Of a DNA stretch of 64,000 bases, positions 52,290 to 60,375 are shown piece after piece. Source of the DNA: Verrucomicrobiaceae bacterium (GTDB taxonomy: Bacteria; Verrucomicrobiota; Verrucomicrobiia; Verrucomicrobiales; Verrucomicrobiaceae); the NCBI GenBank assembly GCA_024232965.1, contig JACKQF010000011.1, positions 1 to 64,000 of the forward strand. The letters are read 5' to 3'. Both the position numbers and the translations under genes were made by a program. The notes under the pieces were generated by a model, which ran no database searches, was not told the DNA's origin, and was given only the letters and a program-made list of their open reading frames with translations. Within the stretch, counting starts at the first letter, position 1; each line of letters begins with the position of its first letter.

Positions 52290-53375
52290 ATGCATAAAGA
52301 TCCGTCTGGTTCCCCATCCCTCGGTCAGCGGGGCAGGGGAGCCCAATCCCAGACGGTTCAGCGATTTGCCAGCTTGCATGTGGACTATGACGAGGGCGAG
52401 GGACCGGAGAAGGTGGAGACGAAGTTTTATCGCGATCATGCCAGTTCGATCATCTCTAAGAACTCCAGCCCGGATCTGCCGTTTGAGGCGAGTCTGAATC
52501 CCTATCGCGGCTGCGAGCATGGCTGCGCCTACTGCTACGCGCGGCCGACCCATGAGTATTTGGGCTTTTCGTCTGGGCTGGATTTTGAGTCGCGGATTTT
52601 GGTTAAAGACGACGCGCCAGCCCTCCTGAGATCTACTTTTTCAAAGCCGTCCTATTTGCCTGTGAAGTTGTCCTTCAGTGGAGTGACGGATCCCTACCAG
52701 CCGGTTGAGCGGCGGTTGCAACTCACGCGCCGATGCCTTGAGGTGTTGGCGGAGTGTCGGCACCCGGTCGTGATGATTACCAAGAATCACCTGATCACGC
52801 GGGATATCGATCTCTTGGCCGAGTTAGCTGGGCATGAGGCAGCTTCGGCCTACGTCTCCATCACCACGTTGGATGCGGGTCTGGCACATGAACTCGAGCC
52901 GCGCGCGTCTTCGCCGAAGCAGCGTCTGGAGGCGATTCGGTCGCTGCGGGAGGCGGGGATTCCTGTTGGCGTGTCGGTCGCGCCGATGATCCCTGGGCTG
53001 AATGACTCAGAACTGCCAAAGATCCTGGAGGCGGCAGTTGCGGCTGGGGCGGAGTTTGCTGGTTATACGGTGGTGAGGCTGCCTTTTGGCGTGAAGGATG
53101 TTTTCGCCCAGTGGCTGAACGATCATCGTCCTGGTCAAAAAGATAAGATTTTGGGACGGATTGAGGAGACTCAGGGGCGCACGCTGTCTCATGCGGAGTT
53201 CGGAAAGCGGCTCAAAGGGGAAGGGCTTTGGGCGGCCCAAATTGCTGCGATGTTCAAGGTGACTGTGAAGCGGCTGGGCATCCAGCATCGGCGGCCTGAC
53301 GTGAGTGCGTTGGCTTTTCGGCGTCCGCGAGATTCTTCCGGGCAGATGGATCTGTTTTCTGATCAAGATCTCTGA
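52290..53375 (+). CDS. PA0069-family radical SAM protein
   Basis: A 361-residue radical SAM enzyme. The CEHGCAYCYARPTHEYLG segment binds the 4Fe-4S cluster, preceded by SSIISKNSSPDLPFEASLNPYRG. The N-terminus SLGQRGRGAQSQ and the later DVSALAFRRPRDSSGQMDLF end are typical of the PA0069/YgiQ-unrelated 'SplB-like' family. Start ATG 52290 was preferred; the frame is open 27 bp further upstream with GTG. Substrate unknown. It stands alone, convergent to nothing on the left. Confidence 0.85.
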   Translation: MHKDPSGSPSLGQRGRGAQSQTVQRFASLHVDYDEGEGPEKVETKFYRDHASSIISKNSSPDLPFEASLNPYRGCEHGCAYCYARPTHEYLGFSSGLDFESRILVKDDAPALLRSTFSKPSYLPVKLSFSGVTDPYQPVERRLQLTRRCLEVLAECRHPVVMITKNHLITRDIDLLAELAGHEAASAYVSITTLDAGLAHELEPRASSPKQRLEAIRSLREAGIPVGVSVAPMIPGLNDSELPKILEAAVAAGAEFAGYTVVRLPFGVKDVFAQWLNDHRPGQKDKILGRIEETQGRTLSHAEFGKRLKGEGLWAAQIAAMFKVTVKRLGIQHRRPDVSALAFRRPRDSSGQMDLFSDQDL

Positions 53376-53427
53376 TCTTTGTGCGAGTGGCAGTTGAGAT
53401 TTCCGGTCCGGTGTGCGAAAGACGGCC

Positions 53428-53901
53428 ATGATGAAAAAATGCATGCTTCTCCTGCCGGTGGCGATTTCTGCGCTGACGATGATTGGTTGTGTTTCCGTGC
53501 CGCCTGCTCAGCGCGAGGCGGATCGGCGTGAACGGATGGTGACCATGCCGATGAATCCCGATATGCGGGAGCGTCAGTACCTGCCCGATGTGGCATCGGT
53601 GCTTGAGGATGCAGACTTTAGTCCCGTGATCGATGGTGGGGTGCCGAACCAGTTGGAATTTGATATCGATGAAGGCCCAATCAATACAGTGGTGACGGCG
53701 CGATTGATTCGTCGCGGCCAAGTCTTTGCCTCTGCCGAAGGTCGCGATGGCGGGCCAAAGTCGCTGATTGATCGCGCAGGCGTTGTACGCAGCGCGGTGC
53801 ACCGTTGCCTCCGGGATTTCGAGGATCAATTGAGCCGTGCTTCTGAGTGGGAGTCAGGTCGCGCAGGATATGCGGCCTCGCAACCGGGTTACTACCGCTG
53901 A
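53428..53901 (+). CDS. Predicted lipoprotein
   Basis: A 157-residue protein with a signal peptide and lipobox TMIGC (residues ~15-19), so it is a lipoprotein with mature C19. The rest is charged with QLEFDIDEGPINTVVTARLIRRGQVFASAEGRDGG. No family recognised. It lies 52 bp after the radical SAM gene and 21 bp before the glycosyltransferase, so it may share their transcript. Confidence 0.6.
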   Translation: MMKKCMLLLPVAISALTMIGCVSVPPAQREADRRERMVTMPMNPDMRERQYLPDVASVLEDADFSPVIDGGVPNQLEFDIDEGPINTVVTARLIRRGQVFASAEGRDGGPKSLIDRAGVVRSAVHRCLRDFEDQLSRASEWESGRAGYAASQPGYYR

Positions 53902-53922
53902 GTTGCACGAGGATTAGACATC

Positions 53923-55215
53923 ATGCGGATACTGCATTTGACACCTGGCACGGGGACATTTCATTGCGGCAGTTGCCTCCGCGATAATGCGCTGATCAAG
54001 GCGCTGCGAGTGCGTGGGCATGACGTGGTGATGGCACCTCTCTACATGCCGCTGGTGACAGACCGCGAGGCGGCCAGTCCGGAGCAACCTATTCGTGTGG
54101 GTGGGATCTCACTCTATTTGCAGCAGAAAATCTCTTGGTTTCACCGGATGCCGAAGTTCGTCCACAACTGGGTGAATCATCCTATGCTCTTGAGAATGGC
54201 GTCAAAACGTCTCGGCATGACTTCGGCAAAGAGTCTGGGTGAGATGACGCTGGGCAGTCTGCTGGGTGAAGACGGCCGGCAATGGGGCGAGTGGAAGAAG
54301 CTGCTGTCTTGGATCAAAAACGAGTTCAAGCCCGATGTTGTCTCCCTGTCCAATAGCCTGCTGAGTGGTCTTGCCGGCGCAATTTCGCGAGATGTGGGGG
54401 TGCCTGTGGTGTGCTCCATGCAAGGCGAGGATTCATTCCTGGACACGCTTCCTGATGACTACCGTGATCGTGCTTGGGCGGCGATGCGGCACAATGCGCG
54501 GAGCTTGGCCGCGATTATTGCTCCGAGCCGATTCTATGCGGATGCCATGGCGAAGCGGTTGGAACTGGAGCCGGATCAGATTCACGTCGTTTCGAACGGT
54601 ATCGATACGGCCCCCTTTCCAATTGCGGAATGCGATCCGAACTGGCCAGTGATTGGTTACCTCGCACGGATGATTCCCGGCAAGGGGCTGACGACGTTGG
54701 TCGATGCCTTTATTGAGCTGTCACGGCGTGGGAACCTGCCGCGTGTTAAGCTAAAAATCGCCGGGTCGATGATGCCTTCGGATGAACCTTATGTGAACGA
54801 ATTGCGTGAGAAGCTGAAGGAAGCGGGCTGCGCAGGGAAGGTGGAGTTCCTGCCAAATCTGACCTTCACAGAAAAGCTGAAGTTTCTCAGTGGGATCTCG
54901 GTCTTCTCCGTTCCTGCGACCTACGGCGAGGCCTTTGGTCTTTATGTGATCGAGGCGATAGCCTGCGGTATTCCAGTGGTGCAGCCAGATAGCGGTGCCT
55001 TTGGTGAACTGATCCAGGCGACGCAAGGCGGTGTCCTGTGTGCTCCAGATGATGTGGGGTCGCTGGCAGACTCTCTTGAAGGGCTGCTGCAGAACGAAGA
55101 GCAGCGGGATCAATTGGCCAATCGCGGCATGGCAAATGTGCGCCGTGACTTCACGTCCGCAAAAATGGCCGAGCGATTTGATGCCGTTCTTCAACGGGTG
55201 AAGACAGCGGCATAA
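53923..55215 (+). CDS. GT4-family glycosyltransferase
   Basis: A 430-residue retaining GT-B enzyme. The N-terminus has LTPGTGTFHCGSCLRDNALIKAL, and the C-terminal half contains VIGYLARMIPGKGLTTLVDAFIEL and the sugar-nucleotide-binding PATYGEAFGLYVIEAIACGIPVVQP with the E...E motif. Such enzymes build surface polysaccharide or glycolipids. It follows a small lipoprotein and precedes a PQQ-type exported protein. Donor and acceptor cannot be told from sequence. Confidence 0.88.
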   Translation: MRILHLTPGTGTFHCGSCLRDNALIKALRVRGHDVVMAPLYMPLVTDREAASPEQPIRVGGISLYLQQKISWFHRMPKFVHNWVNHPMLLRMASKRLGMTSAKSLGEMTLGSLLGEDGRQWGEWKKLLSWIKNEFKPDVVSLSNSLLSGLAGAISRDVGVPVVCSMQGEDSFLDTLPDDYRDRAWAAMRHNARSLAAIIAPSRFYADAMAKRLELEPDQIHVVSNGIDTAPFPIAECDPNWPVIGYLARMIPGKGLTTLVDAFIELSRRGNLPRVKLKIAGSMMPSDEPYVNELREKLKEAGCAGKVEFLPNLTFTEKLKFLSGISVFSVPATYGEAFGLYVIEAIACGIPVVQPDSGAFGELIQATQGGVLCAPDDVGSLADSLEGLLQNEEQRDQLANRGMANVRRDFTSAKMAERFDAVLQRVKTAA

Positions 55216-55296
55216 AGTAGCTGGCCATAGATCAAAAAGAAAGGTGAGGGGGTTCCGAGGCGTTGACCGTGTCCTCAATTCAAATTTTTCCTTTCT

Positions 55297-56859
55297 ATGA
55301 TCCAGACACGAGCCTGCTGTTTTCTTCTCCTTCTCGCGGCTGTTGTTGAAACTCGCGCTGATTGGCCCCAGTGGCGAGGCCCGACTCGAGATGGCGTTTC
55401 CACGGACACATCGCCTGTGGCGTCCAGCTTTCCTGAGGCTGGTCTGAAGAAGGTGTGGGAGAGCGACTTCATCCCCAGTGATCACTACGGTGGCCATGGG
55501 AGCCCGGTGATCGCTGGCGAGCGTGCTTTTTTGTCCGTCGTCTGGCATGAGCGAGTGGCTTCCGAGGAGCGTGAAATCGATACTGAGGTGATGCAGCAAC
55601 TGAATCACCGAGGTGTCTCTCCGGAACTCGGGAAGAAAATGGAAGAGGCGCGGTTGACCATGAACGCCCGGCTGCGTGGTGATAAGCTCGAGGAGTGGAT
55701 CACTGCATGGACGGATGCGAATTTGTCAGACAAGGAAAAAGTCTCGCTGGCTTCGTGGGTCGCCTCACGCTTCAGAGCCGGGCGCACTGCATTGCCTCTC
55801 GGCGATCTGGATAAGGTGTCGAAGCGTCAAGGGAAACCTTTTCCGAATCTGGCGGCGATGAAGGAATGGATGGCTTCAGAAAACCTCTCAGCTGAGGTGC
55901 AGGAAAAGTTGCTCTCGTCCGTACCGAACACAATGAAGGTCGCCAAGGATGCCGTGGTCTGTCTCGACATGGCGACCGGCAAGCAAGTGTGGAAGTTTGA
56001 GGCCCAAGGAAAGCCGACGGGGCGGAAGTCTTCTAGCACAGCGGCAGTCGTCGATGGTCGTGTCTATGCGGTTGGGAGCACGCATTTGTACTGCCTTGAT
56101 GAAAAAGACGGTGCCTTGAAGTGGAAGACGGCCTTGCCGTCTGAAGGCGCTGCAGCTTCCCCCTTGGTCGTAGGAAATCGCGTTTATCTGGCTGCGGGGA
56201 GTGCGGTGGCGGTGGATGTCTCCGATGGCAAGGTCGTCTGGGAACAAAAGAAGGTTCGTGGTGACACCAGCAGTGCGCAGCTTTGGAAGCCATCAAATGG
56301 AGAGGAAGTGCTGGTCGTCAATGGCAACGGTGGGCTCTTTGGGCTGCGCCCAAACGATGGCGAAGTGGTGTGGACAGTCGAAGGTGGCGGGCAATCGACG
56401 CCGGTCACGGACGGCGATTGGCTCGTGATCTACAGCGGTTCCAAAGACGTCGGGCTGCGCGCTTACAAGGCAAAGGCAGGTGGTGCGCCAGAGGTGGCGT
56501 GGTCAAACTTCTGGATAACGTTGCGGTACTCGGGATCTCCCATCATCCACGAAGGCCACGTCTATCTTTGCTGTGGTGGCAAACACCAGTGCGTGGATCT
56601 CGAAACCGGCAAGGTGAATTGGACGGAGACCGTCAACAGTACGATCACGTCACCACTGATCGTGGATGGCAAACTTTTGGTGCTGGAGAACAACGGTACG
56701 CATCTCCGCATGGTTAAAGCGGACCCAACCTCCTATCTGCAATTGGGTCGTGCGAAGGCCGATGCAATGGGCTGCACTTCACCTGCGCTGAGCAATGGCC
56801 GCATCGTGGTGAGGAACAAAGAAAAGTTGATCTGTTACGATCTGCGTCCAGACAAGTGA
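55297..56859 (+). CDS. Exported PQQ-type beta-propeller protein
   Basis: A 520-residue protein with a signal peptide (CCFLLLLAAVVETRA). Residues ~220-510 carry propeller repeats of the PQQ-binding-like kind: AVVCLDMATGKQVWKFEAQG, YCLDEKDGALKWKTALPSEG, AVDVSDGKVVWEQKKV and GLRPNDGEVVWTVEGGG. The N-terminal DWPQWRGPTRDGVS is typical of planctomycete and verrucomicrobial PQQ-like proteins; in between is a helical insert (~70-200). Catalytic residues for quinone binding are not evident, so it may be a structural propeller. Confidence 0.82.
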   Translation: MIQTRACCFLLLLAAVVETRADWPQWRGPTRDGVSTDTSPVASSFPEAGLKKVWESDFIPSDHYGGHGSPVIAGERAFLSVVWHERVASEEREIDTEVMQQLNHRGVSPELGKKMEEARLTMNARLRGDKLEEWITAWTDANLSDKEKVSLASWVASRFRAGRTALPLGDLDKVSKRQGKPFPNLAAMKEWMASENLSAEVQEKLLSSVPNTMKVAKDAVVCLDMATGKQVWKFEAQGKPTGRKSSSTAAVVDGRVYAVGSTHLYCLDEKDGALKWKTALPSEGAAASPLVVGNRVYLAAGSAVAVDVSDGKVVWEQKKVRGDTSSAQLWKPSNGEEVLVVNGNGGLFGLRPNDGEVVWTVEGGGQSTPVTDGDWLVIYSGSKDVGLRAYKAKAGGAPEVAWSNFWITLRYSGSPIIHEGHVYLCCGGKHQCVDLETGKVNWTETVNSTITSPLIVDGKLLVLENNGTHLRMVKADPTSYLQLGRAKADAMGCTSPALSNGRIVVRNKEKLICYDLRPDK

Positions 56860-56916
56860 TTGAATAGAATCTGTGCGATTTCGTCTGGATGAATGAGCCC
56901 AAGCTCATCTCGTCCA

Positions 56917-57438
56917 ATGAAAACCAAATCATCACTCGTCGGGTCCGTCATGATGGCGGGCATGTTCTTCTTCGTCGCCCTTTCCGCACACGCTGGTCAT
57001 GACAATGATCTGCTCTGCCAAGCGCGAGCGATGGACGTCAGCAGCGATCATTTGCTGACTCAATACCGCAAAGAGTTGAAGGAAGGCCATGGCCGCCCCA
57101 GCCGCGATGAGACTCGGCTGCTCCAGGAGATTTGCAATCTCGAGACCTTAGCTGATCGGGTGCGTTCCGCTGTCGAAAACCGGGAGAGTCCCAGTTGTGT
57201 GCGAACCTGGATGCAAAAACTTCGCAGCGCCTACAATTGTACCCGATCGCTGGCGGATCACGTGGGTGCATGCCGCTGCACCAAGGGCATGATCAGCAAC
57301 TTCGGTTCGCAGCTATGTGCGGCGGAACGGGCGCTGTCTTCCTCTTGCGGTCGCGATGATCATCGCTTTGGATTCGGTCGCGGGAATGACTTCCGCAGCC
57401 CAATTGGCCAAGCACTATCAAGATTCGCCCGTCGCTAG
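56917..57438 (+). CDS. Secreted Cys-rich hypothetical protein
   Basis: A 173-residue protein with a signal peptide (SVMMAGMFFFVALSAHAG). The mature part has several cysteines (LLCQARAM, EICNLETL, SCVRTWMQ, YNCTRSLADHVGACRCTKG, SCGRDDHR) that could pair as disulfides. The start at 56917 is used because it directly precedes the signal peptide. No family recognised. It lies 57 bp after the propeller gene, same strand. Confidence 0.55.
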   Translation: MKTKSSLVGSVMMAGMFFFVALSAHAGHDNDLLCQARAMDVSSDHLLTQYRKELKEGHGRPSRDETRLLQEICNLETLADRVRSAVENRESPSCVRTWMQKLRSAYNCTRSLADHVGACRCTKGMISNFGSQLCAAERALSSSCGRDDHRFGFGRGNDFRSPIGQALSRFARR

Positions 57439-57521
57439 ACTGCCGGCCTGAATACTTCAGCGAACAAAGTGCGCGGATCTCAAGGAGGTTCGCGCATTTG
57501 CGTGTGTACAGCAGGCGGCGA

Positions 57522-57611
57522 CTAGCTCTTCAGGTATCCGAAGGCAAGGACTCCACTGGTGAGGAAAACGGCGGCGATGAACATTCCGGTAAGCATAAGG
57601 TCCAGGTTCAT
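57522..57611 (-). CDS. Very small membrane protein (29 aa)
   Basis: A 29-residue frame, MNLDLMLTGMFIAAVFLTSG then VLAFGYLKS, predicted as one membrane helix with a short basic end. A possible ribosome-binding AGGT lies upstream on the reverse strand. Such short single-span proteins accompany respiratory or transport complexes, but no partner gene is adjacent. Kept because the composition and hydrophobicity are unlike random sequence. Confidence 0.35.
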   Translation of the reverse strand: MNLDLMLTGMFIAAVFLTSGVLAFGYLKS

Positions 57612-57686
57612 ACACCTGATCATGGTTGAATCCAATGGAAAATTCTACTTGCGTCCCGTCTCGGCCCCTGCATTTTACCCGCCCCT

Positions 57687-57956
57687 ATGGCAAAAACAGC
57701 GTGGTTAGAGCGCGAGAAGCGCAAAAGTAAAACAGTCGAAAAATTCGCCAAGCAACGCGAGGAGCTTAAGGCAGCCAAAGACTATTTTGGTCTGAGCCTG
57801 CTTCCCCGCGATGCGAGCCCAACGCGTCTGACGAATCGGTGCCGCGTGAGCGGTCGTCGTCGTGCGTTCATGCGTCGTTTCCAAATGTCCCGTATCACCT
57901 TCCGTGAGCTGGCATCCCAGGGACTCCTCCCAGGGGTGACCAAGTCCAGTTGGTAA
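57687..57956 (+). CDS. rpsN: 30S ribosomal protein S14
   Basis: An 89-residue S14 of the zinc-free type (no CxxC pair): MAKTAWLEREKRKSKTVEK, LPRDASPTRLTNRCRVSGR, and a conserved RAFMRRFQMSRITFRELASQGLLPGV near the C-terminus. It sits in the head of the small subunit. Isolated from other ribosomal protein genes, which is a common pattern for the C-minus form. A strong terminator follows. Confidence 0.95.
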   Translation: MAKTAWLEREKRKSKTVEKFAKQREELKAAKDYFGLSLLPRDASPTRLTNRCRVSGRRRAFMRRFQMSRITFRELASQGLLPGVTKSSW

Positions 57957-57989
57957 GATCTGTCGTTGGAAAAGGCAGGCAATTTCTTG

Positions 57990-58023
57990 GTCGGAGGGCA
58001 CACCGCTGCCCTCCGGCGTTTTT
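57990..58023 (+). terminator. Rho-independent terminator of rpsN
   Basis: GTCGGAGGGCA and TGCCCTCCGGC form an 11-bp stem (one G-U pair) with a 6-nt loop, followed by TTTTT. It lies 34 bp after the rpsN stop. Confidence 0.85.
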
Positions 58024-58061
58024 GTGGATTGAAAAGACGGGCGGCGCAGTAACCTATCGTC

Positions 58062-58313
58062 ATGCCCATATACTCCTACATCGCTGAAAAACCCGAGGAA
58101 GGTTGTGTCCGTTGCAAAAAGGGATTCGACCTGCGGCGTCCCATTTCGAGGCCTGCCCTGACGCATTGCCCGCTCTGTCGCAAACCCGTGATCAAACTGG
58201 TCACGTCTTTTTCTACCCCAAAGATCACCAAGCCGCTGTCCGTCAGCGATGCGAAGGCCGCTGGCTTTACCGTGCTGGAAAAACGCATCGACGGAAATTA
58301 CGAGCGGCTCTGA
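58062..58313 (+). CDS. FmdB-type zinc-ribbon protein
   Basis: An 83-residue protein starting MPIYSYIAEKPEEGCVRCKK, with a second CPLC at ~46-49; the two CxxC pairs form a zinc ribbon as in FmdB-type regulators. The C-terminus has SDAKAAGFTVLEKR. Often linked to gene regulation or a small regulatory partner. It lies right after rpsN's terminator and before the CNNM-like gene; nothing else supports a specific role. Confidence 0.75.
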   Translation: MPIYSYIAEKPEEGCVRCKKGFDLRRPISRPALTHCPLCRKPVIKLVTSFSTPKITKPLSVSDAKAAGFTVLEKRIDGNYERL

Positions 58314-58377
58314 TGGGCATTTGGCACCTTCCGTTCTCCCATGGGTGCCTATCGTCTTGCCTGATTCTCTCTCATCT

Positions 58378-59781
58378 ATGATTGCTGATTCATTTCCAAT
58401 CCTTTTTGCTTCTGCGGAGCCGGTTTTGATGCACTGGGATTTCACGTCAGGTGAGCTTATGTGGAAGGGCCTGGCGGTCTTGTTTTTCGTGGCGCTAAAC
58501 GGTTTCTTTGTGGCGGCCGAGTTCGCCATCGTGAAGGTGCGCAGTTCGCAGTTGGAGGCCATGATCGAGGGGGGCAGCAAAGTGGCGGAGCAGGCGCGGG
58601 ATCAGTTGAAGAACTTGGACGGCTATCTGTCCGCCACGCAGTTGGGCATTACGCTCGCCAGTATTGCGCTCGGGAGCGTCGGTGAGCCGTATGTGTCTCG
58701 GGTGATTCAGCCCCTGATGGCGATGGGTGGCGTTACCAATGAGCACGTCATCTCAGTGGTTTCGGTTGCCATTGGCTACTCGGTCGTGACCTTCCTCCAC
58801 GTCGTCTTGGGCGAATTGACGCCCAAGTCATTGGCTATCCGCAAGGCGCTGGCGACGACGCTGGCGATCAGTCGTCCCCTTCATTATTTTTATGTTCTGT
58901 TCAAGCCGGCCATCTGGCTGTTGAATGGGGCGGCCAACTGGACTCTCCAACATCTCTTCCGGATGGAGGCGGTTTCGGAGTCAGAGCTCGCGCACTCTGA
59001 AGAAGAACTGCGACACATCGTTGCGGAGAGTCAGAAATCCAAAGAGGTGACGGAGACGGAGAAGGATATCCTCCTCAATGCGCTGGCGTTGAACGACCGG
59101 TGCGTTCGCGATGTGATGACGCCGCGCAATCGTGTGGTCTCTCTGAACGCGCAGAATTCGTTTGAGGAGAATGTGAAAATTGCCGTCCGCTCGAAACACA
59201 CTCGGTTCCCCTTGGTGGAAGGGCATCTGGATGTGAGCTTGGGTCTGATTCACATCAAAGACATGCTCGCGCTGATGAATGATCCGAAGGCGGATCTGCG
59301 CAAGATCAAGCGGGAACTGCATATGGTGCCAGAGATGCTGCCCATTGATAAGTTGCTGCGCTTTCTACTGGACAAGAATTCCCACTTTGCCTTGGCTGTC
59401 GATGAGTTTGGCGGTGCTGTGGGCGTGGTGACCTTGGACAACGTCATTGAAGAAATTGTCGGCGACATCCGCGATGAGTTTGATTCTGAAAATAAGGAGT
59501 TTGTTCGAATCAATGAGCGTGAGTTCACGGTCGATGGCATGCTCAATCTCTACGAGCTAGCTGAGAAGGCTGGCATCGAGATCGAAAGTGAAGAGGTCAC
59601 TACTATTGGTGGTTACATCACCCACCTGCTTGGGCGCTTGCCTCAACTTGATGAGAAAGTGTCGATTGACGATTACACTGTGACTGCGACCAAGATGGAT
59701 CAACGTCGAGTCGTAGAGCTACACTTCCTCTATACAGGCGTTGCCGCAGAAGAGTCGGGCTCTGAGAGTCACGATGGTTGA
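58378..59781 (+). CDS. CNNM/CorC-type transporter with CBS domains
   Basis: A 467-residue protein. Three or four N-terminal membrane helices form the DUF21 domain (GLAVLFFVALNGFFVAAEFAIV, then GYLSATQLGITLASIALGSVGEP), followed by an acidic linker, then two CBS domains (DVMTPRNRVVSLN and ALAVDEFGGAVGVVTLDNVIEEIVGDI) and a C-terminal CorC-type domain (FTVDGMLNLYELAEKAGIE). Such proteins move or sense Mg2+ or Co2+. ATG 58378 gives the expected N-terminus; the frame is open upstream across the neighbour but has no start signal. Confidence 0.88.
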   Translation: MIADSFPILFASAEPVLMHWDFTSGELMWKGLAVLFFVALNGFFVAAEFAIVKVRSSQLEAMIEGGSKVAEQARDQLKNLDGYLSATQLGITLASIALGSVGEPYVSRVIQPLMAMGGVTNEHVISVVSVAIGYSVVTFLHVVLGELTPKSLAIRKALATTLAISRPLHYFYVLFKPAIWLLNGAANWTLQHLFRMEAVSESELAHSEEELRHIVAESQKSKEVTETEKDILLNALALNDRCVRDVMTPRNRVVSLNAQNSFEENVKIAVRSKHTRFPLVEGHLDVSLGLIHIKDMLALMNDPKADLRKIKRELHMVPEMLPIDKLLRFLLDKNSHFALAVDEFGGAVGVVTLDNVIEEIVGDIRDEFDSENKEFVRINEREFTVDGMLNLYELAEKAGIEIESEEVTTIGGYITHLLGRLPQLDEKVSIDDYTVTATKMDQRRVVELHFLYTGVAAEESGSESHDG

Positions 59782-59805
59782 TGTGCTGAGGGCGTTCCGC
59801 GAGGT

Positions 59806-60069
59806 TCAGCTTGCGTCGTCTTCCAACCATTCCAAGGCCTTCTGATAGCTGGCCTGTGTGAGGAAGTGATTGAGTCGCTGGGGCAGCATTGCGCGATGTT
59901 CAGTATGGAACTGCTGTAGTTGCTCGGAGACGCTCTGGAGCTGGCGCAATTGCTCTTGGGGATTGCTTTCCCGCAATGCATGATCTCCGATCACGTTGAG
60001 TCTTTGCGTGAGCAATTGCTTCAGCGTCTGAGCCGATTCGGCAGGAAGGCGAGATGACGTGTTGTGCAT
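59806..60069 (-). CDS. Hypothetical helical protein upstream of dnaA
   Basis: An 87-residue frame from MHNTSSRLPAESAQTLKQLL, with coiled-coil-like helices rich in glutamine and leucine (NPQEQLRQLQSVSEQLQQFH, then RLNHFLTQASYQKALEWLE). No known family. It is divergent from dnaA with the AT-rich region between; the frame reads longer upstream but with a poorer N-terminus. Could be a small regulatory protein; not supported beyond composition and size. Confidence 0.4.
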   Translation of the reverse strand: MHNTSSRLPAESAQTLKQLLTQRLNVIGDHALRESNPQEQLRQLQSVSEQLQQFHTEHRAMLPQRLNHFLTQASYQKALEWLEDDAS

Positions 60070-60098
60070 GCTGCAACATAAACCATGCCAATGAAATG

Positions 60099-60308
60099 TT
60101 GTGCACAAAATTCACAGGCTATTCACATGGTCCTGATAACTTGTTGGGTACGTTTATGCGAACAACTTCTTTGATCGATGCCTCATTATTTAAAAACTTT
60201 TTTCGTAACGGAGAAAATTCAAAAAGTTGAGTGAAGTATCGCTTGTCATGTCGCCAAAATTTGAGATAACAGAACAACGTTTTGAAAAAAGCGCACGCGT
60301 CATTCACA
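60099..60308. promoter_or_regulatory. DnaA-box-like sites upstream of dnaA
   Basis: Sites close to TTATNCACA occur at 60099 (TTGTGCACA), 60108 (AAATTCACA), 60119 (CTATTCACA) and 60300 (TCATTCACA), the first three nearly back to back. The 300-bp stretch is AT-rich. This suits DnaA autoregulation or an origin. No dnaN or gidA neighbour is present, so oriC is not proven. Confidence 0.5.
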
Positions 60309-60375
60309 TGACGTTCTGATCTTCAAGAAAACTTTCCGTTACCTATTCCACTCCCGATCCCTCCTCAACTCAGCC

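Noticed and set aside
60119..60307. 62-codon reverse gene upstream of dnaA
   Set aside because: It lies in the AT-rich DnaA-box region and its peptide looks random.
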